A DNA stretch of 52,302 bases. Source: Desulfobacteraceae bacterium. GTDB lineage: Bacteria; Desulfobacterota; Desulfobacteria; Desulfobacterales; SG8-13. Position 1 is the first letter of the stretch. Every line of letters begins with the position of its first letter. The notes under the pieces are model-generated. The model worked only from the letters and a program-made list of their open reading frames with translations. It was not told the origin of the DNA and ran no database searches. The translations under genes and the position numbers were made by a program. Where the stretch lies: NCBI GenBank assembly GCA_029287875.1, contig JARFQH010000101.1:1-52302 (forward strand). Direction: 5' to 3'. Of this stretch, positions 39,946-49,886 are shown piece after piece.

Positions 39946-41691
39946 TTAGCTCGGCACCGGCTTCTTTCCAACACCGGCAGGCGCTGTGATGCCAATCGCG
40001 TTCTTACCGCGTTTCTTAATGGCAAACATGGCTTTGTCGGCTAAGGCAAGCAGAGCCGTTCGATCGGCGGCATCATCGGGAAATGTTGCAATACCAAAAC
40101 TCGCACTGAGCTTCACCTTGAAGCCCTGGCTGGTGAGATAGACCGTTTTCCGCATCCGGGTCTGAATTTCCCGGGCCTTCTTGGCGGCCTGCTTTTTCGT
40201 AAATCCGGGCAGTGCGACGACGAATTCGTCGCCGCCGTATGCCACCCCGAAAGCCGGTTCGATCAATACGCTTTGAATGGTAGCGGCCACTTCCTGAAGC
40301 GTCCGACTGCCGTTAAGATGACCATAGGTGTCGACGACATGCTTGAAATTATCCATGTCTAAAAAAATCAAAGAGAACGGCATTCCGGAGGCTTCGCTCG
40401 CTGCAATCAGGTCCGCCAGGGCTTTATACATGTAACGGGTATTGAATAGCCCGGTCAGGTTGTCGAGGATCGACAATCGACGGAATTTTTCCTCACTCTT
40501 GCGAAGTTCTTCTTCAGCCAGCTTCTTGGCCGTGTTGTCGACGATGATCCCCTCAATGACAGTCTCCCCGTCATCGTCTTCAGTCAATCTCACATTGAAC
40601 AGCAACCAGACCGGGAGGCCGTCTTTGCGTTTGAGTTTAACTTCGTAGTTTTCCAGCCGACCCTCGCTTTGCAAAGCTACCAGCATTTTCTGCCGGTCTT
40701 CAGGATCAAAGTAGAAAGCGGATAAATCATGTTTCGCGGCCAGCAACTCTTCGAAGGAGTTGTACCCCAGAACACGGGCATACGAGGGATTGGCCCGCAG
40801 GAGTTTGCCGGAAAGCGTACTCTGGAACATCCCTTGAACGGCGTTTTCGTACATGCGCCGGTAGCGTTCTTCCGCAAGGCGCAGCCGTTTCTGTACGAGT
40901 TTCAATTCCGTCAGGTCCGACAGGAACGACACGTAACCGGTGATCACCCCATTTTCGTCACGCAGGGTGCTTCGGTTGTACAGAAGGGATATTTCACTGC
41001 CACCCTTCACCGCGAACTGCGCCTCGAAGCTGATGTGTTCCTGGTTTGCGAAATAAAACATGACCGATCTTTTATCGTAAAGCGTATACGGCTGTTTGCC
41101 AATGAGCTCTTCACGTTCACATCCCAGCATCTGCAAAAGGGACCTGTTCACATCGATGATCAAAAAATGCGGATCCATGAGGATGTAGCCGCCCGAGGTG
41201 GTATCGATGACGCGTCGGTACTTCTCCTCGCTGCGGCGGAGTTCTTGCTCTGCCTTTATTCTGCGGGTCATATCCGTTAGAAAAAAGAAGACCACCGGAT
41301 TGGTATCCGTTGAAAACAGCGCCGCCCTGAGCCTGACCCATTTGATGTTCTTCGAACGAGAAACGATTCTGAACGGTGGTGCCCGGAAGGTCTGTTCGCT
41401 TTCGAGCAACTTTTCGTATTGACGCATCATCGTATCCCTGTCGTCCGCATGGATAAATTCCGCAAACGGGCGCGCCGCCAAATCATGCTGCGTCCCTCCA
41501 AACAGTTCCTCCGCTCTGGGATTGGCAAATATGACCCTGTCGCCGCGAGCCACCAGTATCGCTTCGCCCGCAGTTTCGATTAGAGAGCGATACAACGAAA
41601 GCGCCTCATTTTCCTTCTGGCAGGCCGCCGCTTCGACCTCCAGGTTTTGATATTTTTCTTCGAGATCTTTACAATCTGTGTTTCGCGTCAT
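39946..41691 (-). CDS. PAS-PAS-PAS-GGDEF diguanylate cyclase
   Basis: Soluble sensor protein of about 581 aa. Three PAS segments follow a coiled coil: LIETAGEAILVARGDRVIFANPRAEELFGG, VIDTTSGGYILMDPHFLIIDVNRSLLQMLG and MYENAVQGMFQSTLSGKLLRANPSYARVLGY (each read in parts). The C-terminal GGDEF domain has SILDNLTGLFNTRYMYKAL, the GGDEF active-site motif in AYGGDEFVVALPG, and later IATFPDD. No RxxD inhibition site is found before GGDEF, so product inhibition is probably absent. Product is c-di-GMP. A PilZ protein is encoded at 11679-12068. ATG 41691 has AGGA about 9 nt upstream. Confidence 0.9.
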   Translation of the reverse strand: MTRNTDCKDLEEKYQNLEVEAAACQKENEALSLYRSLIETAGEAILVARGDRVIFANPRAEELFGGTQHDLAARPFAEFIHADDRDTMMRQYEKLLESEQTFRAPPFRIVSRSKNIKWVRLRAALFSTDTNPVVFFFLTDMTRRIKAEQELRRSEEKYRRVIDTTSGGYILMDPHFLIIDVNRSLLQMLGCEREELIGKQPYTLYDKRSVMFYFANQEHISFEAQFAVKGGSEISLLYNRSTLRDENGVITGYVSFLSDLTELKLVQKRLRLAEERYRRMYENAVQGMFQSTLSGKLLRANPSYARVLGYNSFEELLAAKHDLSAFYFDPEDRQKMLVALQSEGRLENYEVKLKRKDGLPVWLLFNVRLTEDDDGETVIEGIIVDNTAKKLAEEELRKSEEKFRRLSILDNLTGLFNTRYMYKALADLIAASEASGMPFSLIFLDMDNFKHVVDTYGHLNGSRTLQEVAATIQSVLIEPAFGVAYGGDEFVVALPGFTKKQAAKKAREIQTRMRKTVYLTSQGFKVKLSASFGIATFPDDAADRTALLALADKAMFAIKKRGKNAIGITAPAGVGKKPVPS

Positions 41692-41825
41692 TCTCTGTTT
41701 TCCTATTCCGACGGTAAGAACTTTTCCGGCGCTGGTTTTTTTTATTCGGGGCACAGCTACAATCCGTATTATCATTCAGAATCATCTTTTCAACAGGCCA
41801 AAAATTTTGCATATAAATATATCCT

Positions 41826-42022
41826 AAACTGATTGGTTCCAGGTTCAGGGTTCAATGGTTACAACCAATGGATACGGCATACCCTATTGATCAAGATCCG
41901 GAATACCCAACATACCCCATTGGGTGAAACGGTTTTTTAAACACCATGAAGCCAGAATTATTTAGAAATGAGCAGTTTATGGGCTTTTCAACTCAGAACC
42001 TTGAACCCTGAACCGCTGAACC
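41826..42022. repeat. Dispersed GGTTCAGGGTTC repeat in inverted orientation
   Basis: The motif TAAACTGATTGGTTCCAGGTTCAGGGTTCAATGG (41825-41858) closely matches 237-271 (TAAACTGATCGGTTCAGGGTTCCGGGTTCAAGG). An inverted copy AACCTTGAACCCTGAACC lies at 41997-42014. The sequence between (about 41860-41990) has no gene and contains CATACCC repeats. This belongs to a 429-bp gap between the GGDEF and RelA-like genes. Function unknown. Confidence 0.75.
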
Positions 42023-42120
42023 TATTTACATATTAGGCTGCTGGCCGGCGATTCAAGCCCTCCTTTTATATTCTCATTAAAAAATAGTGGAGCCGCTGCG
42101 GTTGGAAACTCGGCGAATGG

Positions 42121-43320
42121 TCACTCCAGTACCTCCACCGACGGAATATTGAAGAGCCCTTTTAAGACTTCATCGAAATAGTCGGGGAGGTATCGGTGCC
42201 AAAGTTTGATCGGCGTCTCCTCCATTTCCATCCGGTTCGAGGCCGGCAGCATGAACAGGTACCCCATGAGATACTCGATGTTACAGGCCAGCTGGCCGGT
42301 GTATTGCTGCTCCAATCGCTGGCGGATGATCCGGTCTTCGTGCATGCAGCGGCCGATTTCGCTCTCCAACATCTCCTGGTAGCCGGAAAGAATGACCTCC
42401 AGATTGACGCTGTCTTCACCGGACAGGACGAACTGCCTGAAACGCCGGTTGGCGGCTTCAGGGTCGACACCACGCATCTGCATCACTTGTATGAGGCGCT
42501 CGCCCAGCGGTTTTGACGTCATGCGCTCCGGATCGGGTCTCAGCCGCACGATGAGGTTGACGGCATTGTAGCGGCCTGTGTGCGTCTCGGCTTCAATCAC
42601 TTCGCAGCTCTTCAGGGCGCTGATCAGATCCATGAACCGGCTGCGGTCGGCCTCTTCCACGATCACCTTGAGACCGGCAACGTCCTGGATAACCAGACTG
42701 TCGGCATCCTGAATCGGTCGACCCTGCCTGAGATCCTCCAACAGGCGGCTTTCCGCTTTTTGAAACTCGGCGATCATATCCTCGGGCGGTGTAATCAATT
42801 CCTCACGAGAAATACCCTGATGCCGGGCACGTTCCTCAGCAAGGGCTTCCGCCCGTCTTTTTATGGTCGAAAACATCCTGTCGATGATTCGCCGCGCACT
42901 TTTTTCGGCCAACCGCCGGACCCGCTTGATGCGGTTGGAACCGATGTAACAGCGGCCGGCCGGCCGGCCGCTGAAATAAAGTGTACCGTGAAAAGGGGTC
43001 TCACGGTAATAGAGTTCGGGTCTGCTGCGATAGCCATGCAGCATTTCGTCCACCCGCGCGGTTCGGTAGGGGACGTTGGTCACGATGACGTCTTTGAGAT
43101 CGCTTTTGAGCCGGGTCTTGCGGACCTGGAGCGCTTGGTGATGAAACCGTTGAAATATTTCCTCCGAGAAGGCCGTCAGGTAACGAGACACATACGCGTT
43201 GTTGAGGTACACCAATTGCACGAGCTCATCGCCGTCCGTGCGCCGGGAATCGCCGTACATCCAACGTTGGATCAAGTCCCGCAGGGAATCGCGGTGTATA
43301 TAGCTGCTAATGGTAATCAT
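42121..43320 (-). CDS. Hypothetical protein, possible RelA/SpoT-like nucleotidyltransferase fold
   Basis: Protein of about 399 aa with no signal or membrane segment. The segment VIQDVAGLKVIVEE followed by ALKSCEVIEAETHTGRYNAVNLIVRL resembles the core of RelA/SpoT synthetase domains (the DIxGxRII and NGYxxxH areas), but the key catalytic residues cannot be matched confidently. Before it, a basic region (RIKRVRRLAEKSARRIIDRMFSTIKRR) could bind RNA. Other parts are unknown. It starts 34 nt after the SpoU fusion gene and probably shares its transcript. A GTG at 43371 overlapping the previous gene is an alternative start. Confidence 0.55.
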   Translation of the reverse strand: MITISSYIHRDSLRDLIQRWMYGDSRRTDGDELVQLVYLNNAYVSRYLTAFSEEIFQRFHHQALQVRKTRLKSDLKDVIVTNVPYRTARVDEMLHGYRSRPELYYRETPFHGTLYFSGRPAGRCYIGSNRIKRVRRLAEKSARRIIDRMFSTIKRRAEALAEERARHQGISREELITPPEDMIAEFQKAESRLLEDLRQGRPIQDADSLVIQDVAGLKVIVEEADRSRFMDLISALKSCEVIEAETHTGRYNAVNLIVRLRPDPERMTSKPLGERLIQVMQMRGVDPEAANRRFRQFVLSGEDSVNLEVILSGYQEMLESEIGRCMHEDRIIRQRLEQQYTGQLACNIEYLMGYLFMLPASNRMEMEETPIKLWHRYLPDYFDEVLKGLFNIPSVEVLE

Positions 43321-43354
43321 CTTTTGAGATACGAGTGGGAAAGGTTTGACGTTT

Positions 43355-44839
43355 CTATTTACGGTCTTCACCAGCCTGACGCGACCACTCGTAAAGCGCT
43401 ACGGCCGCAGCCGCTGCGGCATTCAAGGACTCGACCGCTGCGTGGATCGGGATGCAACGGGCAGTCCGGCGCCAAATCGCCGGCAATCCGGGCCCCTCGA
43501 GGCCGATCAGCAATCCGAAAGACGGCGGAAATACCGTGTTGCGAATGTCGGTACCCTCGACCGAAAGCGCTATGATCGGCAGATCGGCAGGTAATTCCTT
43601 TAAAAATGGGCCCTGTCTAAGCCGGATGGACATAACCGTTCCACCTGACGCCCGCAGTGACCTGGGGTGAAAAGGGTGGGCACTTTCAGCCAGCAGGATT
43701 ACCTGATGGGCGCCGAAGGCGGCTGCCGAGCGGATCACGGCCCCGACGTTTTCAGGGTCTTGAAAGGGAACCAGCAGGCTGCAGCCGTTGCCAAACCCGT
43801 CAACCGGCTGCCAGGAATCGATTGCCGGAACCCTTAACAGAAGGAGCGGTGCATGGGTTCCGAAAACATCAAGCGTCTCGAACAATCGCGGGGCCAGCTG
43901 AAACCAGCTGAACTGATCGGGTGCATCGTGCGGTGGCGGCTCCTGGTCTCCTGAACTGATCCAGGCATCGCACAACGCGGGAAAATTTTTGAGCGCTTCG
44001 GCGATCGGTTTGGAACCGGCAACCAAAGCCTGTCCGGACTTCTTTATTCCCCGACCGCTGAGCAGTTTTTTCATTTCTTTGAAGAGGGCGTTTTTATCGC
44101 TTTCGATTTTTTTTACCGTGTAACGCTCTACGGCTCTGGTGCGGCGAATATAGTGTGGCTGGTCCAGACGCTCCATGACCACGAGGCGACGATTATGTCT
44201 CGTGTGGGGAATGATGTAAGATCGATCCATAACCAGCTTGTAGACCGACAGCCACCGGCTCCTGACCTCTTCTAACTCCGCTTCGCAGTTCGGACCCTTC
44301 ATAAAGAACACCATGCCCCCGGATGCCAGGCATCCACGGACTCGCTCCAGGGTCTTGGCCATTGTTTCCACGGCCCGGGTAATGACACCGGCCACCGGTT
44401 CCTGAAAATCAGCACCGATTTTCTTTTCGATGATGCGCACGCCCTCCATCAGCAGACGATCGACAACCATGGTAAGGAAATTGGCCCGCTTGCGGCGACT
44501 TTCGGCCAGAAGGATCTCCAAATGCGGCTGATAGATCTTTAGGGGAATACCGGGCATACCCGGGCCGGTTCCCAAGTCGAGCAAGGGCGAGGGAAGTTGT
44601 ACGAGGTCGGCAGGCAGGATCGAATCGACATACAACTTGATGACCATGTTGTCGAAATTGTGCACCCGCGTCAGATTGAGCTCCGGGTTGCTCTGACGCA
44701 GCAGCCCGTGATAAGTCCACAGCTGTTGAACCTGCAGGGCCGACAAATGAATGCCGCATTTGTCGAACAATGCCCGCAACTTTTCCGGTCCGGGTGAGCC
44801 GGTACGGCCGGAAGAAATTTCTTTCTCGGTACGCTTCAT
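43355..44839 (-). CDS. rsmG: Fusion of RsmG (16S rRNA m7G527 methyltransferase) and SpoU/TrmH RNA 2'-O-methyltransferase
   Basis: Protein of 494 aa with two rRNA-modification domains. Residues about 20-230 are RsmG: LDLGTGPGMPGIP (SAM site, about 87-99), ESRRKRANFL, and a late GGMVFFMKGP. Residues about 260-494 are a SpoU/TrmH SAM knot: motif 1 FQDPENVGAVIRSAAAFGA (359-377), motif 2 LLIGLEGPG (443-451) and motif 3 IPIHAAVESLNAAAAAAV (463-480). The single frame is continuous with no stop at the joint. The start at 44839 is used because upstream codons would enter the divergent pseudouridine-synthase gene region. Confidence 0.9.
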   Translation of the reverse strand: MKRTEKEISSGRTGSPGPEKLRALFDKCGIHLSALQVQQLWTYHGLLRQSNPELNLTRVHNFDNMVIKLYVDSILPADLVQLPSPLLDLGTGPGMPGIPLKIYQPHLEILLAESRRKRANFLTMVVDRLLMEGVRIIEKKIGADFQEPVAGVITRAVETMAKTLERVRGCLASGGMVFFMKGPNCEAELEEVRSRWLSVYKLVMDRSYIIPHTRHNRRLVVMERLDQPHYIRRTRAVERYTVKKIESDKNALFKEMKKLLSGRGIKKSGQALVAGSKPIAEALKNFPALCDAWISSGDQEPPPHDAPDQFSWFQLAPRLFETLDVFGTHAPLLLLRVPAIDSWQPVDGFGNGCSLLVPFQDPENVGAVIRSAAAFGAHQVILLAESAHPFHPRSLRASGGTVMSIRLRQGPFLKELPADLPIIALSVEGTDIRNTVFPPSFGLLIGLEGPGLPAIWRRTARCIPIHAAVESLNAAAAAAVALYEWSRQAGEDRK

Positions 44840-44890
44840 GACATCGCGTGCGGCCAAGGCAGGGTTGATTATTTCGTATAAGGAATTCCG

Positions 44891-45655
44891 ATGCTCTCTT
44901 CTACGTACTTTTATCATCCACGCTGGCCGGTATTCTTTGAGGACAACCACCTGCTGGCGCTCTTCAAACCGGCCGGCCTGCTCGCCCAGGGAGATCGTTC
45001 CGGGGCGGTTTGTCTGCTGGAACTGGCCAAGGGATGGCTGAAGGAACGCCACGCCAAACCCGGCCGGGTGTTTCTCGGCCTGGTACACCGTTTAGACCGA
45101 CCGGTGGCAGGCGTGATGCTGTTCGCGCGCACTTCCAAAGCCGCCGCCCGTTTAAGCGCCCAGTTTCGTTGCGGGACGATCCAAAAAACCTATCTGGCCG
45201 TTGTCGATGGCACACCCGACCAGCCGGACGGAAACCTATACAATCACATTGAGCGCCAGGGACTTTCGTGCCGTATCCTTTCCGAATCCACCGCACGCAG
45301 CCGCGAAGCTCGACTGCAGTACCGCCTGATCGAAAGCATCGGGAACCGGAGTTTGCTGCAGGTGGTGCTGGAAACCGGCCGGCGGCATCAGATCCGGCTG
45401 CAGCTCTCCCATGCCGGCCACGCAATTGTGGGGGATGTGCGCTACGGTGCCGTCAGCCCCCTGAAAGACCGCCAGATCGCACTGTTGGCCAGGGAGATCA
45501 TCGTGATGCATCCCACCCTCAAAACGCCGTTGCGACTGGTCTGCCCGCTCCCGTCCGGCTGGCCCTGGCCTGCAGCACCGGAGGAGGTGCCGGCACCTTT
45601 CTGGAACTATGACGATTTCCTCCACGACGGTGACGGTTTTCCACCGCCGGTCTGA
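44891..45655 (+). CDS. RluA family pseudouridine synthase
   Basis: Pseudouridine synthase of 254 aa. The catalytic aspartate is in VHRLDRPVAGVMLFARTSKAA (the HRLD motif), with the earlier FKPAGLLAQGDR and the later RRHQIRLQLSHAGHAIVGDVRYG and AREIIVMHPT motifs of the RluA family. It lacks an S4 domain and is shorter than RluC/RluD, so the target uridine is not predictable. It lies divergently 51 bp from the RsmG-SpoU gene, in a cluster of RNA-modification and translation genes. Confidence 0.9.
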   Translation: MLSSTYFYHPRWPVFFEDNHLLALFKPAGLLAQGDRSGAVCLLELAKGWLKERHAKPGRVFLGLVHRLDRPVAGVMLFARTSKAAARLSAQFRCGTIQKTYLAVVDGTPDQPDGNLYNHIERQGLSCRILSESTARSREARLQYRLIESIGNRSLLQVVLETGRRHQIRLQLSHAGHAIVGDVRYGAVSPLKDRQIALLAREIIVMHPTLKTPLRLVCPLPSGWPWPAAPEEVPAPFWNYDDFLHDGDGFPPPV

Positions 45656-45673
45656 GGCTGCATGCCTAAGCCC

Positions 45674-47359
<1,686 letters not shown>

Positions 47360-47687
47360 GGAATGCGTCTTCCTCTTCTTTTTATTTTATTAATCTAATT
47401 CGAGAAACTTCCTTTAAGAAATCCGCCTGTCCTCTTTGTGAAGGCGGGGAAATTCCCCTCCCTTTGCCAAAGGGAGGTCGGGAGGGATTTTAAAATAAGA
47501 TCGCAATCACAATACAGAGCACTTAGTGAAACCGGTCAGATTTTAATTTTTCAGTTTCTCCGTCATGAGCGGATCCGCTCCCCCCTGTTTCTATTGTCAA
47601 ATATGCTATTCTGGGTATATTTGCAATGGCCGTGAGGAACCAGCGTTCTGACCGACTGACAATACCAGACAAACGATCCGTTTAACC
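47360..47687. other. Gene-free gap with a strong hairpin
   Basis: About 328 bp between divergent genes. It holds a perfect 9-bp hairpin CCTCCCTTT-GCC-AAAGGGAGG at 47457-47477 followed by GGGAGGGATTTTAAAA, which resembles a terminator-like or dispersed stem. No riboswitch for the homocysteine-methyltransferase gene is recognised. Confidence 0.6.
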
Positions 47688-48611
47688 ATGGATTTTAGCG
47701 AAACATTTGAGAAGACAGACTTTATCCTGGCGGAAGCAGCCGTCATCGAATCGCTGCGGCGATCGGGGGCGGCCGTGCTGCACCCGCGCCTTGAAAATGC
47801 GCTGCTGATTTACGATGATGTCGGTCGAACCGCTTTGACCCGTGTTTACCGTGACTATGTGTCCATCGCCCGACCGGCGGGAGTTCCGATCCTCATCTGC
47901 ACCCCGACATGGCGGGCCAATCCCGAGCGCATCTCGGCCGCCGGCATTACCCGAGACGTGAACAGTGATGCGGTCGCATTCCTCAAGCAGTTGAAGAACG
48001 AATGGATGGACCAACCATCATCTCTTTTCATCGGCGGTCTTGTCGGCTGTAAGAACGACTGCTATAAACCAAGAGAAGGATTGTCGACTGACGCCGCAGA
48101 GGCATTCCATCTGGTGCAGGTTCATCAACTGGCGGATGCGGGAGTCGACTTTCTTCTGGCGGCAACCCTTCCGGTCGTTGACGAGGCCTGCGGTATCGCA
48201 CGGGCCATGCAAACCACCGGGCTTCCGTACATCATCAGCTTCGTGATCAATCGCCGGGGCCGCATTTTAGACGGGCAGTCCCTGGAACAGGCTTTCCAAA
48301 AGATCGACGCGGTTTGCAACCGGCCGCCGCTCGGTTACATGATCAACTGCGCCTATCCGTCCTTTCTTCGAGCACACGAGCAACCCCGGAAAGTGCTGGC
48401 TCGCCTGATCGGCTTTCAGGCCAATGCCTCGTCGTGCGATCATGCGAAACTGGACGGAAGCGAACTGCTTCAGGCCGATGCGCTCGATGATTGGGGTGAC
48501 CGGATGATCCTTTTGAACCGGCGCCATGGCATCAAGATACTGGGCGGTTGCTGCGGAACCGGCCCGGCTCATCTAAAATATCTCATTCATCGTTACCGAG
48601 AATCTTCGTGA
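47688..48611 (+). CDS. Homocysteine S-methyltransferase family protein
   Basis: TIM-barrel protein of 307 aa of the homocysteine S-methyltransferase family (zinc-dependent methyl transfer to homocysteine, as in BHMT or MetH-type modules). Three zinc-ligand cysteines are visible: one in MINCAYPSF and the pair in GGCCGTGP near the end. LLIYDDVGR and ICTPTWRANP fit the N-terminal part. The methyl donor is not predictable and no ribosome-binding site is visible at the ATG. A gamma-glutamylcyclotransferase-like gene follows after 19 bp. Confidence 0.87.
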   Translation: MDFSETFEKTDFILAEAAVIESLRRSGAAVLHPRLENALLIYDDVGRTALTRVYRDYVSIARPAGVPILICTPTWRANPERISAAGITRDVNSDAVAFLKQLKNEWMDQPSSLFIGGLVGCKNDCYKPREGLSTDAAEAFHLVQVHQLADAGVDFLLAATLPVVDEACGIARAMQTTGLPYIISFVINRRGRILDGQSLEQAFQKIDAVCNRPPLGYMINCAYPSFLRAHEQPRKVLARLIGFQANASSCDHAKLDGSELLQADALDDWGDRMILLNRRHGIKILGGCCGTGPAHLKYLIHRYRESS

Positions 48612-48630
48612 CAAGGGCAAGATCGGACAG

Positions 48631-49071
48631 ATGAACATCTTTACTTACGGATCACTCATGTTCGAACGGGTGTGGACCGTCGTGGTAGCCGGCACTTACC
48701 GGAAAACCAATGCGCGGCTTTTCGGCTATCGGCGCCGACAAATCAGAGGAGAGGCCTACCCGGCTCTTGTCCCGGGCATGATGGACGAACAGGTCGACGG
48801 TGTGGTCTACCTGGACGTCGGGCCACGCGACGCTGTGCGGTTAGACCGCTTTGAAGGTGCCTATTACAGCAAGAAAAAAGAGTTCTGCTCACTTCCGGAC
48901 GGCAGCCGAATTTCGGCATGGGTCTACGTTTTTAAAGAAAGATTCGCGGATCTTGTGGAGCCCCAAACTTGGGATCCCGAGTGGTTCGAAAAAGAAGGGA
49001 TTCACGCCTTTATGGCGGCCTATCAGGGATACCGATGGATCGATGAAGCCGCAGACGCACCGGAATCTTGA
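48631..49071 (+). CDS. Gamma-glutamylcyclotransferase-like (AIG2) protein
   Basis: Small protein of 146 aa with the GGCT/AIG2-like fold. It begins MNIFTYGSLMFERVW, where the YGSL loop is the substrate-binding motif, and DRFEGAYYSKKKEF gives the family's acidic residue (Glu of the catalytic site). Related enzymes release 5-oxoproline from gamma-glutamyl compounds. The weak start lacks a good site, and it lies 19 bp after the homocysteine-methyltransferase gene, so they may be co-transcribed. The 225-bp stretch to the next gene holds nothing recognised. Confidence 0.85.
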   Translation: MNIFTYGSLMFERVWTVVVAGTYRKTNARLFGYRRRQIRGEAYPALVPGMMDEQVDGVVYLDVGPRDAVRLDRFEGAYYSKKKEFCSLPDGSRISAWVYVFKERFADLVEPQTWDPEWFEKEGIHAFMAAYQGYRWIDEAADAPES

Positions 49072-49296
49072 GTTCGGTACCGAACCGGTCGCCGTCTACC
49101 AGGGCAACCGCGGGAACAGCCACCGGCTCTCGTTGGGGGGGGCAATGCGGGGAATGGCGCTGAAAAAAACCGTCGAATTGACAAATGCCGGTGGGTCGAA
49201 TAGTAAATTGTTAATCGGTCTTGAACCAGCCTCGAAATGCCGGTTAGGCTGATCTTTTTAAATCGAGACCCAAAAAGAGTGTAAGGAACAAATCCA

Positions 49297-49863
49297 ATGA
49301 AAAAATCCCTGGGTGCCAAAACACTGGTGTTTCCCACGCCGGTATGGATCGTGGGGACCTATGACAAAGACGGCCGGCCCAACGGCATGACGGCCGCCTG
49401 GGGCGGAATCTGCTGCTCCAAGCCTCCTTGTGTTTACGTGGCCCTCCAGAAGCCGCGCTACAGTTACGCCAACATCGTGGAGCGGCAGGCTTACACGCTG
49501 AACGTCCCCTCGGAGAAATTCGTCCGTGAGGCGGATTACTTCGGGATGGTCAGCGGTCGAACGACCGACAAATTTGCCGCTACGGGTCTGACCGCCGTGA
49601 GGAGCGATATTGTTGACGCTCCCTACATCGCCGAATTTCCGCTGATCCTGGAATGCAAACTCATTCAGACAGTGGAAATCGGTATCCACACCCAATTTAT
49701 CGGCGAAATCATGGATGTCAAAGTCGAAGACGCGGTTGTCGACGACAACGGCCTGCCGGACATTGAAAAAGTGGCGCCGATTATTTTCGGCCCGGAGATC
49801 CGCTCTTACCACGGAATCGGCCGCTACCTGGGCCGGGCGTTTGAAATCGGTAAAAAAATCTGA
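49297..49863 (+). CDS. Flavin reductase family (FMN-binding) protein
   Basis: Flavoprotein of 188 aa of the flavin reductase-like, FMN-binding split-barrel family. Features are TPVWIVGTYDKDGRPNGMTAAWGGICCSKPPCVYVALQKPRYSYANI (read in parts) and the FAATGLTAVRSDIVDAPYIAEFPLILECKL part, typical of this family in anaerobes. Its electron donor and acceptor are unknown. AAGGA lies before the ATG. It is followed after 23 bp by the acyl-CoA synthetase genes. Confidence 0.87.
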   Translation: MKKSLGAKTLVFPTPVWIVGTYDKDGRPNGMTAAWGGICCSKPPCVYVALQKPRYSYANIVERQAYTLNVPSEKFVREADYFGMVSGRTTDKFAATGLTAVRSDIVDAPYIAEFPLILECKLIQTVEIGIHTQFIGEIMDVKVEDAVVDDNGLPDIEKVAPIIFGPEIRSYHGIGRYLGRAFEIGKKI

Positions 49864-49886
49864 CTGGAAGTCGACCGGAGGCTGTT

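Noticed and set aside
42580..43575. A plus-strand frame of 331 codons opposite the RelA-like and SpoU genes
   Set aside because: It spans two minus-strand genes, one of which (SpoU) is certain. No domain or start site supports it.
44840..45088. N-terminal extension of the RsmG-SpoU fusion upstream of 44839
   Set aside because: The added residues would come from the divergent pseudouridine-synthase gene and lack RsmG character.
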